A DNA stretch of 31,024 nt from contig JASAOO010003234.1 in the NCBI GenBank assembly GCA_030849075.1, forward strand, positions 1-31,024. The letters run 5' to 3'. Every line of letters begins with the position of its first letter. The stretch's first letter is position 1. Positions 7,799 through 17,804 of the stretch are shown here, piece after piece. A program made the position numbers and the translations under genes. This DNA comes from Zelonia costaricensis. Its lineage: Eukaryota; Euglenozoa; Kinetoplastea; Trypanosomatida; Trypanosomatidae. The notes under the pieces are model-generated. The model did not search any database and was not told the origin of the DNA. It saw only the letters and a list, made by a program, of their open reading frames with translations.

Positions 7799-10700
7799 AT
7801 GCTTGCACATCCGATTCTCGCCTCCGAGGACGACGAGGAGTACGTCATTCGGGTCATCTTCTGCCTCCCCTCCTTGCTCGAAGCTTTCTTCGACGCGATT
7901 GAGACGATCTGCGCGGAGCCGTCGCCGCCGCCGGAGTTCAAGACGCGTGCGGATATTTTGCACCTCACGATCCAGCAGCGCCTTCTCGTGCTGAGCCGTG
8001 TGCCGCTAGGCGCCTTCCGCCACTTTGACGAGGAGTGCGGCAAGGAGACGGAAGACAAGGAGCTGCCGAAGCTGATTGACCAGCTGCGCCATGTTTTTCT
8101 GGAGAACAAGGTCGACATCGGCCCGCAGGCCCTGCTGTGGCGCAAGAGGTCGGTGTCGCTCGCGAAGGAATGCGCCGACCACATGAACCGCTGCCGCGTC
8201 CGCTTCCCGCTCAGCATGCGCATTCGCCGTGAACTGGCCACGTTTGGAACTGCGCCGTACGCGTTCAGCATGCTGTCGTTCGGCCTGATCGTCATCTTTG
8301 CCTGCAGCGCTGTTGTCGTCCTGCCAGCTGTGCAGCCGCCACTCGCGACGGGGCTGGCGGTGGGCTGCGTCGCCTGTGTCCTGCTGGCACTCTCCGCCTT
8401 CCTGGTCTCCTTCAACTGCTTCACGGCAGTCCGCTCACTGCACATTCTGTATTCTCAACTGTTCCACGAGTACCTGATCGCCGGCGGGTCGCCGTCGGAC
8501 ATCTTGCTCAATTCGCTGCAGGAGCCGTCCGCCAAGCCACGCAGGAAGGACGGGCCGCGCGAGACGGGCGCGAAGCGGCTGGAGATGGGCCGCGAAACCA
8601 AGACCGGCTACTACACGATCCCGTACGGCGCCGAAAATGGTATCGGCTACATTGAAGGCAAGCAGCTCGACGCGCAGGTCGTGATGATTGCGTTCGACAG
8701 CAATTACCAGATCACCTGGTGGAACAACGCGGCGGAGGTGATGACGGGCTTCCTGCAGGACGGGTGCATCGGCAAGCCGCTCAATGAGCTGGTCCAGTGC
8801 TTCAACGACGAGGACGTCTGCTCGCTTATCAAGCACACGCGTCGCGGCAACTTGCTCAAGATCAAGCTGCGCTCCCTCACCGCCGCCCCGACGACGCTCA
8901 GCACCGTGGTTGCCCCGATCGTGAACTCCGAGAGCAAGCCCATCGGCAACGTGCTTATTTGCGCCAACTCGCTCGATAACCTGCGCGAGTACCGCATCTA
9001 CATGCACAACTACCAAGTGAGCGAGACGATTGGTGCCCTCTCCTTCCTGTCCGAGCGCTCCTCTCTCTCACATGACGACTCTACCCTTGTCAACTCGCTG
9101 AGCCGTTTTGTCAAGAACGGGCTGGCGAACCACGTCGAGACCCTGGCGCGCGAGATGGAGTCGGACTGGGACTGGACGAGCGTGGAGCAGCTGCTAGGCC
9201 GCGCCTTGGGCCAGCGGATCGGCATGCACGAGGTGATCGTCGACCCCCTCTTCCCGCCGACCCTGTGCGTGAACCCGGACGTCGCCAAGACCTTCGGCAT
9301 GGTCGTTGGCATGGCAAACGGACGCTGCACTGTGACGCTGCAGATGCTGAATCTGACCGGCAACGTCTTCTCGTTGGCCGTCACGGTGCTGCTGGGACCC
9401 AAGTGCCGTCCGTGGGACCAGGCGCAGCTGGAGCACTCACTCGAGCACCTGCTGCGAAGCACGGCGGGGAGCGTGTACCTGATGGAGGAGCGCGTGGTGC
9501 TGCACTTCCCTTGCCAGGTGGCACCGATTCTGGACGACGGCGACGAGGGCGACGCGAACCCCACCTCTGACCAGGCGCTGCAGATCACGCAGGCGCGGGC
9601 GATCATCAACTGCACCGTGAACGTGGTGACCGCCATCACCAACATGGTCGATCAGCACAACCTGTCACTCATCCTGCTGAAGACGATGTTCGTCTCGCTC
9701 GCCGCCGTGCGTGAGCGCAGCGACCTCGAGCAGCGCCTGTCGGCTCGTCCTTGCGACGTCGACGTGATCATCTGCGATAGCGAGTGGCTCAGCTCGTCAC
9801 GCGACATCCTCATCAACAACGACCACGGCGCCATCGTCATTCCGCTCATCGACGCGCAAGTGCCGGTGCCGGCGAACGTGCAGCACGCAATTCGCATGCC
9901 GCTCGTGCGGCGCGATGTACAGCAGCTTATTCTCGAGGTGGGCAAGGCGGTGTCTATGAAGAAGAACGCCATCTCGGCCCGCGAGGAGCGCGAGCGCATT
10001 CTCACGCTGCGCCAGGACTCACCGTGGACGCGCGGCAAGCTGCTCGGCCGCGGCTCGTACGGCGCGGTGTACGAGGCGACGAGCGACCTGACCGGTGGCA
10101 AGATGGCCGTCAAGATGTTCTACTTCTCGCACAACGTGGAGTCGTCCATCAGCACGTTGCTCAACGAGATCTCGATTATGTGCAGCCTGAACCACCCGAA
10201 CATTGTGCACTACTTCCACTGCGAGCGCAAGGACAACAACGTCAGTCTGTTTATGGAGCTTTGCGAGGCGTCGCTGACGGACATCATCGTAGGCCGCCGC
10301 CCGAAGCCGGCACACCTCACCGTTGTGCATATCATTCGACAGGTTCTCACCGCCATTGCCTACCTGCACAGCCGCGGGATTGCGCACCGTGACATCAAGC
10401 CGCAGAACATTCTCCTCAAGGGCGAGACGGTGAAATTGACGGACTTCGGTACAGCCGTGCAGGGCAACGCCGGCAAGGAGGTGCGGGGGACGTTCCGTTA
10501 TATGGCGCCGGAGGTGTACAAGGGCAACCCGCACTCTCTGAGCTGCGACATTTGGTCTATCGGCTGTCTCGTGTGCGAGCTCTTCGCGTGCCCGCCGCCC
10601 TTCATGGAGCACGCCGCCCTCCTCGGTGAGATGACGGTGCTCGAGGAGCACCTCAAGGAGGTGCCGCAGAGCGCGGTCTTGAACGAATTCCTCGAAAAGT

Positions 10701-10876
10701 GCTTCCAACTGGAGCCTGAGCGGCGCTGGGGCGCCGGCGACCTGCTGATGCACCCGCTGCTCTCCGTCAACGCGCCCACGTCGTCCGTGGTGAAGCTCGA
10801 GACCATCTTTGACGCCAAGCGTGGCAACCGGCTCGACCCCTCGAACCAGTCCGCCTTCTCACTGCGGTCTGTGTGA
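7799..10876 (+). CDS. Membrane-anchored PAS-domain protein kinase of the STE11/MAPKKK type, 1025 aa
   Basis: ATG 7799 is the first ATG in the frame after the acceptor. Order of parts: helical cytosolic N-terminus (1-150); two hydrophobic helices at about 157-177 and 183-205, likely a membrane hairpin; PAS domain at about 291-394 (strand, WWNNAAEVMTGF, and a PAC-like end); a middle region (about 398-719) resembling a decayed histidine kinase and receiver; and a Ser/Thr kinase domain at about 742-990. The kinase motifs are complete: glycine loop GRGSYGAVYEA, Lys772 (AVK), Glu790, HRDIKPQN (863-870), DFG (882-884), APE (903-905). It should therefore be an active kinase. The sequence around GTFRYMAPE and the subdomain pattern fit the STE11 group. 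Trypanosoma brucei RDK1, a membrane-bound STE11-like repressor of differentiation, is a possible relative from memory, not verified. The PAS domain suggests sensing of a small molecule, redox or another signal. Confidence 0.93.
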   Translation: MLAHPILASEDDEEYVIRVIFCLPSLLEAFFDAIETICAEPSPPPEFKTRADILHLTIQQRLLVLSRVPLGAFRHFDEECGKETEDKELPKLIDQLRHVFLENKVDIGPQALLWRKRSVSLAKECADHMNRCRVRFPLSMRIRRELATFGTAPYAFSMLSFGLIVIFACSAVVVLPAVQPPLATGLAVGCVACVLLALSAFLVSFNCFTAVRSLHILYSQLFHEYLIAGGSPSDILLNSLQEPSAKPRRKDGPRETGAKRLEMGRETKTGYYTIPYGAENGIGYIEGKQLDAQVVMIAFDSNYQITWWNNAAEVMTGFLQDGCIGKPLNELVQCFNDEDVCSLIKHTRRGNLLKIKLRSLTAAPTTLSTVVAPIVNSESKPIGNVLICANSLDNLREYRIYMHNYQVSETIGALSFLSERSSLSHDDSTLVNSLSRFVKNGLANHVETLAREMESDWDWTSVEQLLGRALGQRIGMHEVIVDPLFPPTLCVNPDVAKTFGMVVGMANGRCTVTLQMLNLTGNVFSLAVTVLLGPKCRPWDQAQLEHSLEHLLRSTAGSVYLMEERVVLHFPCQVAPILDDGDEGDANPTSDQALQITQARAIINCTVNVVTAITNMVDQHNLSLILLKTMFVSLAAVRERSDLEQRLSARPCDVDVIICDSEWLSSSRDILINNDHGAIVIPLIDAQVPVPANVQHAIRMPLVRRDVQQLILEVGKAVSMKKNAISAREERERILTLRQDSPWTRGKLLGRGSYGAVYEATSDLTGGKMAVKMFYFSHNVESSISTLLNEISIMCSLNHPNIVHYFHCERKDNNVSLFMELCEASLTDIIVGRRPKPAHLTVVHIIRQVLTAIAYLHSRGIAHRDIKPQNILLKGETVKLTDFGTAVQGNAGKEVRGTFRYMAPEVYKGNPHSLSCDIWSIGCLVCELFACPPPFMEHAALLGEMTVLEEHLKEVPQSAVLNEFLEKCFQLEPERRWGAGDLLMHPLLSVNAPTSSVVKLETIFDAKRGNRLDPSNQSAFSLRSV

Positions 10877-11838
10877 GTTGCCTGCCGCCCGTCACGGCAT
10901 GGAAGCAGGCGCGGCCGCACAGTTGGGCACAGCGACACACACACGGATGCACCCAAAAGCAACAATGGGTGCCAGCGTCACAGTGAAAACGGCTTCGACA
11001 ATTCGTCAGTGCGGAGGGTGTGTGCGTGTGTCTGGCCGAGAACAAGGGTGGGGACACAGAGGGGCTGTCGAGGCAGCCCCCCACCCCCCGCTGCGCGAAG
11101 CAGCTGCGCTGTCAAGTCTAGCAGCAGTGTGGAAGAAGAAGCAAGTCGAGAAGAGTGTTTAGGACGGCGTCTTTCACTGGCACTGGCGACTTGGGAGAAG
11201 AAGACGGCAGATCGCCCGAAAAAAAAGAAAAAAAGAGATGCTATGATGTGAGCTGTGTCTCGCGTCCGCCCTTTTTTTTTTATATCTCGCCTGTGTGTTG
11301 TTTTTGTTTTCTGCAGAAGTCACATCCTTCCCGTTTCGATACACCCTCAGCTGTCTATGTTCATACGAGTGCCAGCTCGTGTTGAAGCGGTTGTTGCAGC
11401 GCTTTTGTTTTGACGCACCTGATGTGCTTTTGCAACGTGGATTCTATAAGACGCTGTGGTCTTGAGGGAGGTGGGGAGTAGTATTAAACAAAAAGAAAGG
11501 CGTACGGGGTCTGCGGCTCATACGAGAACCGGGTGCACCTCTTTTTTCCATGCCTGTACGCTGAGTGGCTTGCCTTCCACCGTCTTTTTTTCTGTCGCTG
11601 TGCCCTTTTGAGGCGAGCGGAGCGTTTTGGTTCTGTATCTTGTTTTTCCCTTTTGTTTTGGTATCTGTGGTGTCTCGCGTGGCGCACCCTTGCTCTGGCT
11701 CGCTGCAGCCGCTGACTCGAAGCCTTCCCTTTGTTTCCTGCCTCCTCTCGGCCTCATCCTTGTCTTTCCAGCTCTCACACGTGTGTCTTTCCACGCACAC
11801 ACGGACGCGACGCCGTGTCAACCCCCTCCTTGCCGCCC

Positions 11839-12001
11839 AATGACTCCTTTTCTTCTCCCAGCAGTGGCGGAAGTGATCCAAGAGTGTCGCGTGCCTCGTC
11901 GCGGCAGGTTAGCCGAAGCAATGGAAAACGTGTCAAGAGAGCGTCAGAGCGAGGTACGCAGAGGCGCGACTTGCGCCGGCGAGAAAGCAGGGGGTTTCTA
12001 G
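11839..12001 (+). CDS. Possible very small ORF, 53 aa (weak)
   Basis: ATG 11839 opens a 53-codon frame rich in Arg, Glu and Ala after a C/T-rich stretch. The overlapping + frame is also open through this stretch, so the open reading may only reflect base composition. No family is recognised. Listed because the local sequence differs from the pyrimidine-rich surroundings. Confidence 0.12.
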
Positions 12002-12221
12002 GCAAGGTGAGCACGCCAGGACCCGAGGCTCGTTGTGGGTGGCGCGAGACGGCGCCCTCCTCCGCGAGATTTCTCCTTCCTCGCGGTACAGTTTTTTCTT
12101 CTCTTCCTTCTCTTTAGCTCTTCCCGCCTCGATCTGTAGTGCAGCCCAACTGTGGCGTTCTGTGTTGCGGAGCGCGCCACCGCTATTTTGCTGTTGTTGT
12201 CTTGGTCTCACGTCTCTCGCG

Positions 12222-12428
12222 ATGGCAATGGCTGCCGTCACTGAAGTCTTGCGGCGAAAGCCCTCTCACTTGAACGAGGGGTTTTCCGACACCTATTTCG
12301 ACGATCCGCGTTGTACGCGTGTGTATGTATTTGCGTGTTTGCCTGGACGCATTTTTTTCAGAGGGTATGTTCTCTTTTCCGAAAACGACCACATAAAACA
12401 AACGAAACAGCAACACGATAGAGAGTAG
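12222..12428 (+). CDS. Possible small ORF, 68 aa (weak)
   Basis: ATG 12222 follows a dense C/T tract (12060-12116) ending in AG at 12117-12118, giving a plausible trans-spliced message with a 5' untranslated region of about 100 bases. The 68-residue product has a balanced composition (acidic, aromatic and basic residues mixed, e.g. around SDTYFDDP) unlike the Leu/Ser/Pro/Phe-rich frames around it. The C-terminal third is Lys/Gln/His-rich. Third-position bias is modest. No family is recognised. Confidence 0.25.
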   Translation: MAMAAVTEVLRRKPSHLNEGFSDTYFDDPRCTRVYVFACLPGRIFFRGYVLFSENDHIKQTKQQHDRE

Positions 12429-12889
12429 CACCCGCTCCTTGATTGCATACGGAGGCTCGTACTGCGTCCCCCTTTTCCTCTCGTCCTTTCTCCCGCGGCG
12501 CGCTCTTCTCTTACACCGCGTGCGCGTTCCCGTCGCGCTCTCTTCCTCTCCGGCCCCCCTTTCCGTTGCTCCCCTCTCCCCTCGCTCTTTTTCCCTGTTG
12601 TGGCATCTGCTCGCTTTTGTGTCTGAGCTGGTCCGTTTACGATGGGTCTTTTCAGCACACACACCCGTGCTCGCAGATACATTTTCCGCCAGTTTTGCAT
12701 ATGCGCACTCCATGCCCTTCATTTTCCCCTTTTCGACTGTGTTTCTCACTTTTGCTTTCGGGCGTTGTTATGGCGGTGTTTCCGTGACCTGCGTCCCTTG
12801 TGAGCCGCGCACGTCTCTGATTTGCAATCGGTGCCCGCTGTGCAGAGCGTCGTTTCCTTTTTTTCCTCCGTCTTCGCGGTGTGTTTCTT

Positions 12890-12905
12890 TGTGTGTGTGT
12901 GTGTG
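12890..12905. repeat. (TG)8 dinucleotide repeat
   Basis: Uninterrupted TG units. It is complementary to the CA repeat about 100 bases downstream. Confidence 0.9.
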
Positions 12906-13001
12906 AAGGAGAGAGAGCGTGTGCTTGTGCACTTGAGCGCGTGTGCTTCTCTAATCCCTCTCTGCGACATACTCACACACCATCGGCCAGCCTCCAAACG
13001 T

Positions 13002-13003
<2 letters not shown>

Positions 13004-13045
<42 letters not shown>

Positions 13046-13048
13046 AAA
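13004..13048. repeat. CA dinucleotide repeat
   Basis: Perfect CA units from 13004 to about 13034, followed by interrupted CA/CG units. Confidence 0.9.
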
Positions 13049-13982
13049 CACCCGCATATACACAACTGGGGGAAGAACGGCTCAAATGCTGTAGACAACA
13101 CGACGAGGGGATGGGTCGATTTATTCGCATACATGAATGTTGGCAACACCCGTCTCGCCTTACTGACCGTGCGGGGACTCTCAGTGATGAACGCGAGGAC
13201 ATGACCTGGCGCGTGTCTGGATGCATGAAGGAGAGCAGACGTGACCGCAATTGAACACAGTGATTTCGCTACAACCCCAGCAACGCGTGGGCCTAAAAGT
13301 GTATGATTGGGTGAAGGAAAATGTGTGGCGGACGACTGTCCGAGCTGAGTGTTGCTCGGCACGCTTTCCGATTTCCTACCCAGGTGAGATGGTGCCCTTT
13401 CTATTCGCTGTATGTGATTCGCGACTGTACTACGTTGCTGCGCTCTCTCCGCGTCTTACCGCAGCTCCGACCGCTTCCGCACGCCATTCCGCCCCTCCCC
13501 CCCTTCCCCGTCCGCTTGCTCTCAGGGGAAGCTGGTCGGTGGTTTTTATCACTGCTAAGCCGAGCGACTCGTAGCAGTGAAAGCACTCGTGCCGCGGGCA
13601 AGCGTGTCCGCTGCGAGTCTGTGGAGCTCCGCATCCTCTGCCGCACGTTCGACCCACTCTCTTCTTCGCGCTGTCTCTCGCCGTCTCCCTACTTCCTGTC
13701 CTCGCAGTCAAGCGAGGACGCTCCGTTAAGCGTGGCCGCTGTTTGTTGACCTCCCCGTGTTTTCTTTTTTTCGCTGTTTTCGTGCTTCTACCTCCTCGCA
13801 TATGTGTGGGGATGGATATGAAATACCCGTGCTGTACGTCGCGGTGTAGACGCGTACCCGGTTCCGCTTTTTTTTTTTCTGTTCCACTTTATCTCATCTT
13901 GGATTCAATGTTCTTTTTTTTTTGTCTTGCCGTGTGTCTTTCCCTTCTGCGTCTCCTTTCTGCCTTCTCAACGACAGCCGCT

Positions 13983-14262
13983 GTGGAGAGGGGTTCCACG
14001 AGGTTACTGCAAAGACCACCTGTCGTCTTCCTCGTTTTCTTCCTTTCACGGCTGCCGGCGTGGGGACGGCGCCGTCAACGGCGAGGAGCCCAGAAGCCTG
14101 CGAGCACGACAGGACGATCAAGGCACCATCCTCACTATCTTGCCTCGGTGCTATGGCTGCCGCCACGGGAGGGACGGCATGACCGGCATCACGCGGACCC
14201 GCCGCAACGGTGCGGAGTTTCGGCTCAGAGCAGCAATATGCACTGCGCCCGTGTGCCTCTCA
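13983..14262. other. GC-rich, coding-like island inside the gene-poor gap
   Basis: About 280 bases with mixed purine/pyrimidine, GC-rich sequence between pyrimidine tracts. All three + frames and one - frame are open across most of it, so it cannot be assigned a frame. It contains a perfect 12-base palindrome at 14065-14076 (GACGGCGCCGTC). It could be a remnant of a gene, a structured RNA or a regulatory segment. Confidence 0.35.
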
Positions 14263-14534
14263 TGAGCCTGTCTCACTCTCCCTCTCCTCTCTTTTTCTTC
14301 TTCACAGCCTTTTTTTTGTTCATTTGCTCTGATGCTATTCACTTTCATCGTGCGCTTCGACGGTGTCTTTTCCTTCACGTGTGTGTCTTTGCTGTCCTTC
14401 TGACCACGCTTCTCTCCACTGCCCCGCCTCTCGCTTGCAACCTTAGGTGTCTCCCCCGCTCTTTTGTTGCCCGTGACACGACTGTGAATGCGTCGTTTCC
14501 ACTTCCCCCCTCCCTCCTTCTTTTATTGGGTGGG

Positions 14535-14550
14535 CGTGTGTGTGTGTGTG
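14535..14550. repeat. GT dinucleotide repeat
   Basis: An uninterrupted run of about eight GT units in a pyrimidine-rich spacer. Confidence 0.85.
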
Positions 14551-15611
14551 TATGAGTGTTTCTGTCGTTTGGTCTTGTGAGTTTCCTATCTCGGTGTCTG
14601 CGTCCGGCTCTTGCTTTTCAACTCTCCCCTTCCCACCTCTCTCCCCTTCTCTTTTTTCTTTGGTTTTGCTGCGTTTTGTGTGTTTGCGCGTGTGTACGTC
14701 GCTTGTGAACTTCCTCTCTTTTTCGCTTGCACGTTTTCTCGTCGTGACCACTCCTTTTCTCTTTGTTTATTGGCTCACGATGCTGAGGCGGGTGAGCCGT
14801 CGCGTGCGTGGAGCGCAGGCTCGCGTGCCCTTTGACATTTCTGACGGTGCTCGCGTTTTTCATTCCTTTTTTTTCCTCCTTCACTGTGCCATGTGTATTT
14901 GTGCTTGCGACGGAGCACATACGCTACAGTTCCGTACCGCCTGTGCTAGAGCCTCCCTTCGTCTGTGTCTACGCGCCTTTGTGCTGCTCTCTGCACGGTG
15001 CTCCTGCACGTGGCTTGGTGGGTGAGAGGTGAAAGACGCGGACTAGTTGCGGGTGATTCGAATGCAGAAGGTATGAAAAGCTTGTTGCTTGCGCACCTCA
15101 GCCGCACCTGCGCATCCTCGCGCGTAGGGAAGCACGCCTCACGACCACTCATTTGAATTCACTCGTTGTCCCACACTCTATTCGGCACCGGAATCTCACT
15201 CCGATCACTGTCTCGTACGTTCACACACACGCACGCACCACGCACGCGCAAGACATCTCTTTCTCTCTCTTCGCTTTTTGCACCTTCCTGAACTGTCCTA
15301 GGACTCCTCCTCCCACTCCCTGCGCCGCTTCTCTCCTCTCTTCGCCCCCCCCCCTCCTTGCCCCTCCGCCTGTTTCCAAGTGCTATCTTTCCGTTTGGCT
15401 CTCCCGCTTCTTTTTTGATCTCGTCCTGCTTTCTTCCTCTCGCTAGTCACCGAGGTGTCTCCCTTTTTTTTCCCTCCTTTTAGCCCCCCCTCCCCCTTAG
15501 CTCGTGGCCTTCCCTCTCCATCACCGCGCACCCCCGTGCCTGTTTTACTTGCTGCTGCCGCTCCATCTTCATTTTCCTTTATTTGGTTACTCGCCCCGTC
15601 TTGACCATTAC

Positions 15612-15989
15612 ATGCTCAGTGTGCGAGGGCTGACGCCTGTTTGCTTCTTTTTTTTTCTTCTGTTTGGCTCCCTTGTGCGTCGCGCGCCTCTCTTGCCAAG
15701 CACCTGTCTCGAGCACGCCTTCGCTTTTGTTGAGTCTGGGCGTATCGCGGCAGCACGGAGCGAGCGGAGGTGTGGACGGCTCTTCCACGACCTCCTCTCG
15801 CCACGCGTGGTGCAGCGGGAGGGAGTGCGCAGAGGGGCGAGGCAAGTGCCGTGCTTACTACCTGGCCTGCCGCGCCTTCTTCACTTTACCCCTTTTCCTG
15901 AGTGCACCTTGTGTTTCGTTTTGGCGACCCTTCGTGTTGTACCCGACTACGAGCGCCTTCAGCCTCCATGTCTGCAGGTGAACTGCTGA
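15612..15989 (+). CDS. Possible ORF, 125 aa (weak)
   Basis: ATG 15612 opens a frame with a hydrophobic N-terminus (a Phe-rich stretch made by a T run) followed by about 70 codons of mixed composition rich in Arg, Leu and Glu. A C/T tract lies upstream. The hydrophobic start could mimic a signal peptide but is more simply explained by the pyrimidine-rich DNA. Coding bias is poor. No family is recognised. Confidence 0.13.
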   Translation: MLSVRGLTPVCFFFFLLFGSLVRRAPLLPSTCLEHAFAFVESGRIAAARSERRCGRLFHDLLSPRVVQREGVRRGARQVPCLLPGLPRLLHFTPFPECTLCFVLATLRVVPDYERLQPPCLQVNC

Positions 15990-16732
15990 TCCCTCTCCAC
16001 CCTCTCCCTGCCACTCTACCGTGAAGTTCTCTTGTCCACTACGTTCGCTCTCCTTTCATTTCGTCAGGGATACGGCGGATCCGCGTGCTTGTGCCTGGCA
16101 CCACTTATGTAGTGCCACTCCAGCGTCCGTGACTTGCTCCGACAACCCACGGGAAGGTCTCTCCTCTTCATCCTTTTCGCGCTCTCTTCGAGATGTATAC
16201 GAGCGTTTTTTCTTGATGTGTGCCCGTGTGCAACTGTGCGTACCGCGGATCGCAATCGGCGCTGTGCGAAGTTGTTTTTGTGAAAGTGGCTTTTCGGTAT
16301 TTCTCGCGTTGAGACGCCTTTTCTCCGTCGGCACTGGATGGCGGAATTGGGTGTGAACGTGCATCGCTCTCTTGGTGCAGTGCCTTTCAAGCTTTTTTGT
16401 TTTTGTCTCTGCGAGTCCTCTCCTATGCTGATCCGCTTTGCCGTGCTTACCTCGCCTCCCAACCCCCATCATGCCTGTTGCGTCTCGACGTCGCTGGTGT
16501 CCTTTCCACCTCACTCGCTTCAGTGTGCTCCGCCTTTTTCTCATCTCGCCTTCTGCGAGCAGAAGTCCTCGTCGATTCCTACAAACCTCCTCCTCCTTCT
16601 GCCTTTCCCCACTCACCCTCCCAAGCTCACCTCACGCGAGAGACTCCACTGCCGCGAGATAAGCCCCTTCCGCTTCCTTTCAGCGCTCCTCTACTCCCTA
16701 CTACTCCCGACGTGATGTTTGCTCGACTGTGC

Positions 16733-16764
16733 ATGTGTGCATGTGTGTATGTGTGTGTGTGTGT
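16733..16764. repeat. GT-rich dinucleotide repeat
   Basis: GT units interrupted by ATs, ending in an uninterrupted run of about seven GT. Confidence 0.85.
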
Positions 16765-17768
16765 ACGCCTTCCTTCCTCACGGCTGCACTGCTGAGTAGT
16801 GTTGAATTTCTTTCTCCGCCCCCTCTCTGTTTTTGCCTCTCAGTGGCGCGTGCCTCCTTCTTTTACTCGCATGGCGCCGATGTTCCTCTGCCTTGAGTGT
16901 CGCTTGACGTGCGTTTGTTTGTTTGTGTGTTCGTGCATGAGCGGGTGTGTTCCGCCCCGTGATGATGCTTTGTTGTCTTTTTTTCATCTCCTCTGCCTTC
17001 GCCTATCCGTGCTTCCGTGTGGACCTACTGCCCTTGAATTCGAATCAAGTAAGCTGCACAGAAGCCGGTCCACCCCTTCACGTGTGTGTGCGCGCGTGTA
17101 TCAGCACGAACGTGACAGGTCACATGCCCTGCCATCCATTTCCTTGAACTCCCGACAGCGGTGCGATTCGACATGAAACTAAAACAACAACAAGGATTCT
17201 CAGGGCACCTTTAACGCGCCCTCTCGTGCGGATGTCGTCTAAGGAAAGGGTACCCCACATGCACTCTGCGTGGCTTGCGGAGAGCGGGCGGTAAGCACGC
17301 ACAGTGCTTTGGGAGCAGCTTCTTCCTCGCAGGCGACGGCCGCGGTGCGGCAGAGCTTGCGCCGCAGCCGTCTCAAGTCGACGTCGACGCGCCCCCGTCT
17401 GCGCTGATCTCTTGCTTCGATCTTGGCCCCTCCTGACCGTGGCGCATCTCTTCCCGCTCTCCTGGCGTAGGGTGGCCAGTAGCGGTGCTTCGCGCATCGC
17501 TTGAGCACTCGCTGCGTGAAGGACGCCTTCTCCGCTTCTTTGGCCTCGCGACCACAGATGTGCCTCACCCTTCTCCTTCCTCATCTAACACTCTCGTGCG
17601 TTTTCTTTTGAATTTGGAGGACCGCACCGCGTACGTGCCCCGATGTGTGGCTCTGTGCGTGTTTGTGCGTATGTGCGCGGCGTCTGCGCGCTAATCCCGT
17701 TCTCGAGGCACCACCCTTTCATACACCTTTGCAACCTACCCAGGCACCCGTCCTGCCTTGGCACACAC

Positions 17769-17804
17769 ACCTTCTGCCTCCTCTCACCCCCACCGGTCTG
17801 GTAG
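17769..17804 (+). promoter_or_regulatory. Polypyrimidine tract and probable spliced-leader acceptor AG (17803-17804)
   Basis: C/T-rich from 17769 to about 17797, then AG at 17803-17804, 20 bases before ATG 17824. Several further AGs lie between. It supports the chosen start of the ankyrin gene. Confidence 0.5.

Larger units (their letters stand above)
10877..17768. other. Gene-poor gap of about 6.9 kb between kinase and ankyrin genes
   Basis: No strong gene is seen on either strand. Most of it is C/T-rich on the + strand with repeated tracts (for example 11560-11800, 12480-12610, 14270-14480, 14600-14760, 15290-15500, 16500-16690), each followed by AGs that could serve as acceptors. CA/GT repeats are frequent. 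GC-rich islands at about 13983-14262 and 17220-17570 and mixed stretches at 11839-12260 and 15700-15990 break the pattern. Long open frames here, such as one of 270 codons at 13743-14555, come from runs of CTC/TTC/CCT codons and have no protein-like composition. The gap may hold a very long 3' untranslated region for the kinase mRNA, small genes or non-coding RNAs. Confidence 0.5.

Noticed and set aside
9333..9345. Possible cis-intron or frameshift in the kinase gene
   Set aside because: The frame is continuous from 7799 to 10876 with uniform bias. Trypanosomatid cis-introns are extremely rare, and none is needed.
13743..14555. 270-codon + frame in the gap
   Set aside because: It starts and ends in pyrimidine tracts and codes almost only for Phe, Leu, Ser and Pro there. 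Only the GC-rich island in its middle is of interest, and other frames are equally open.
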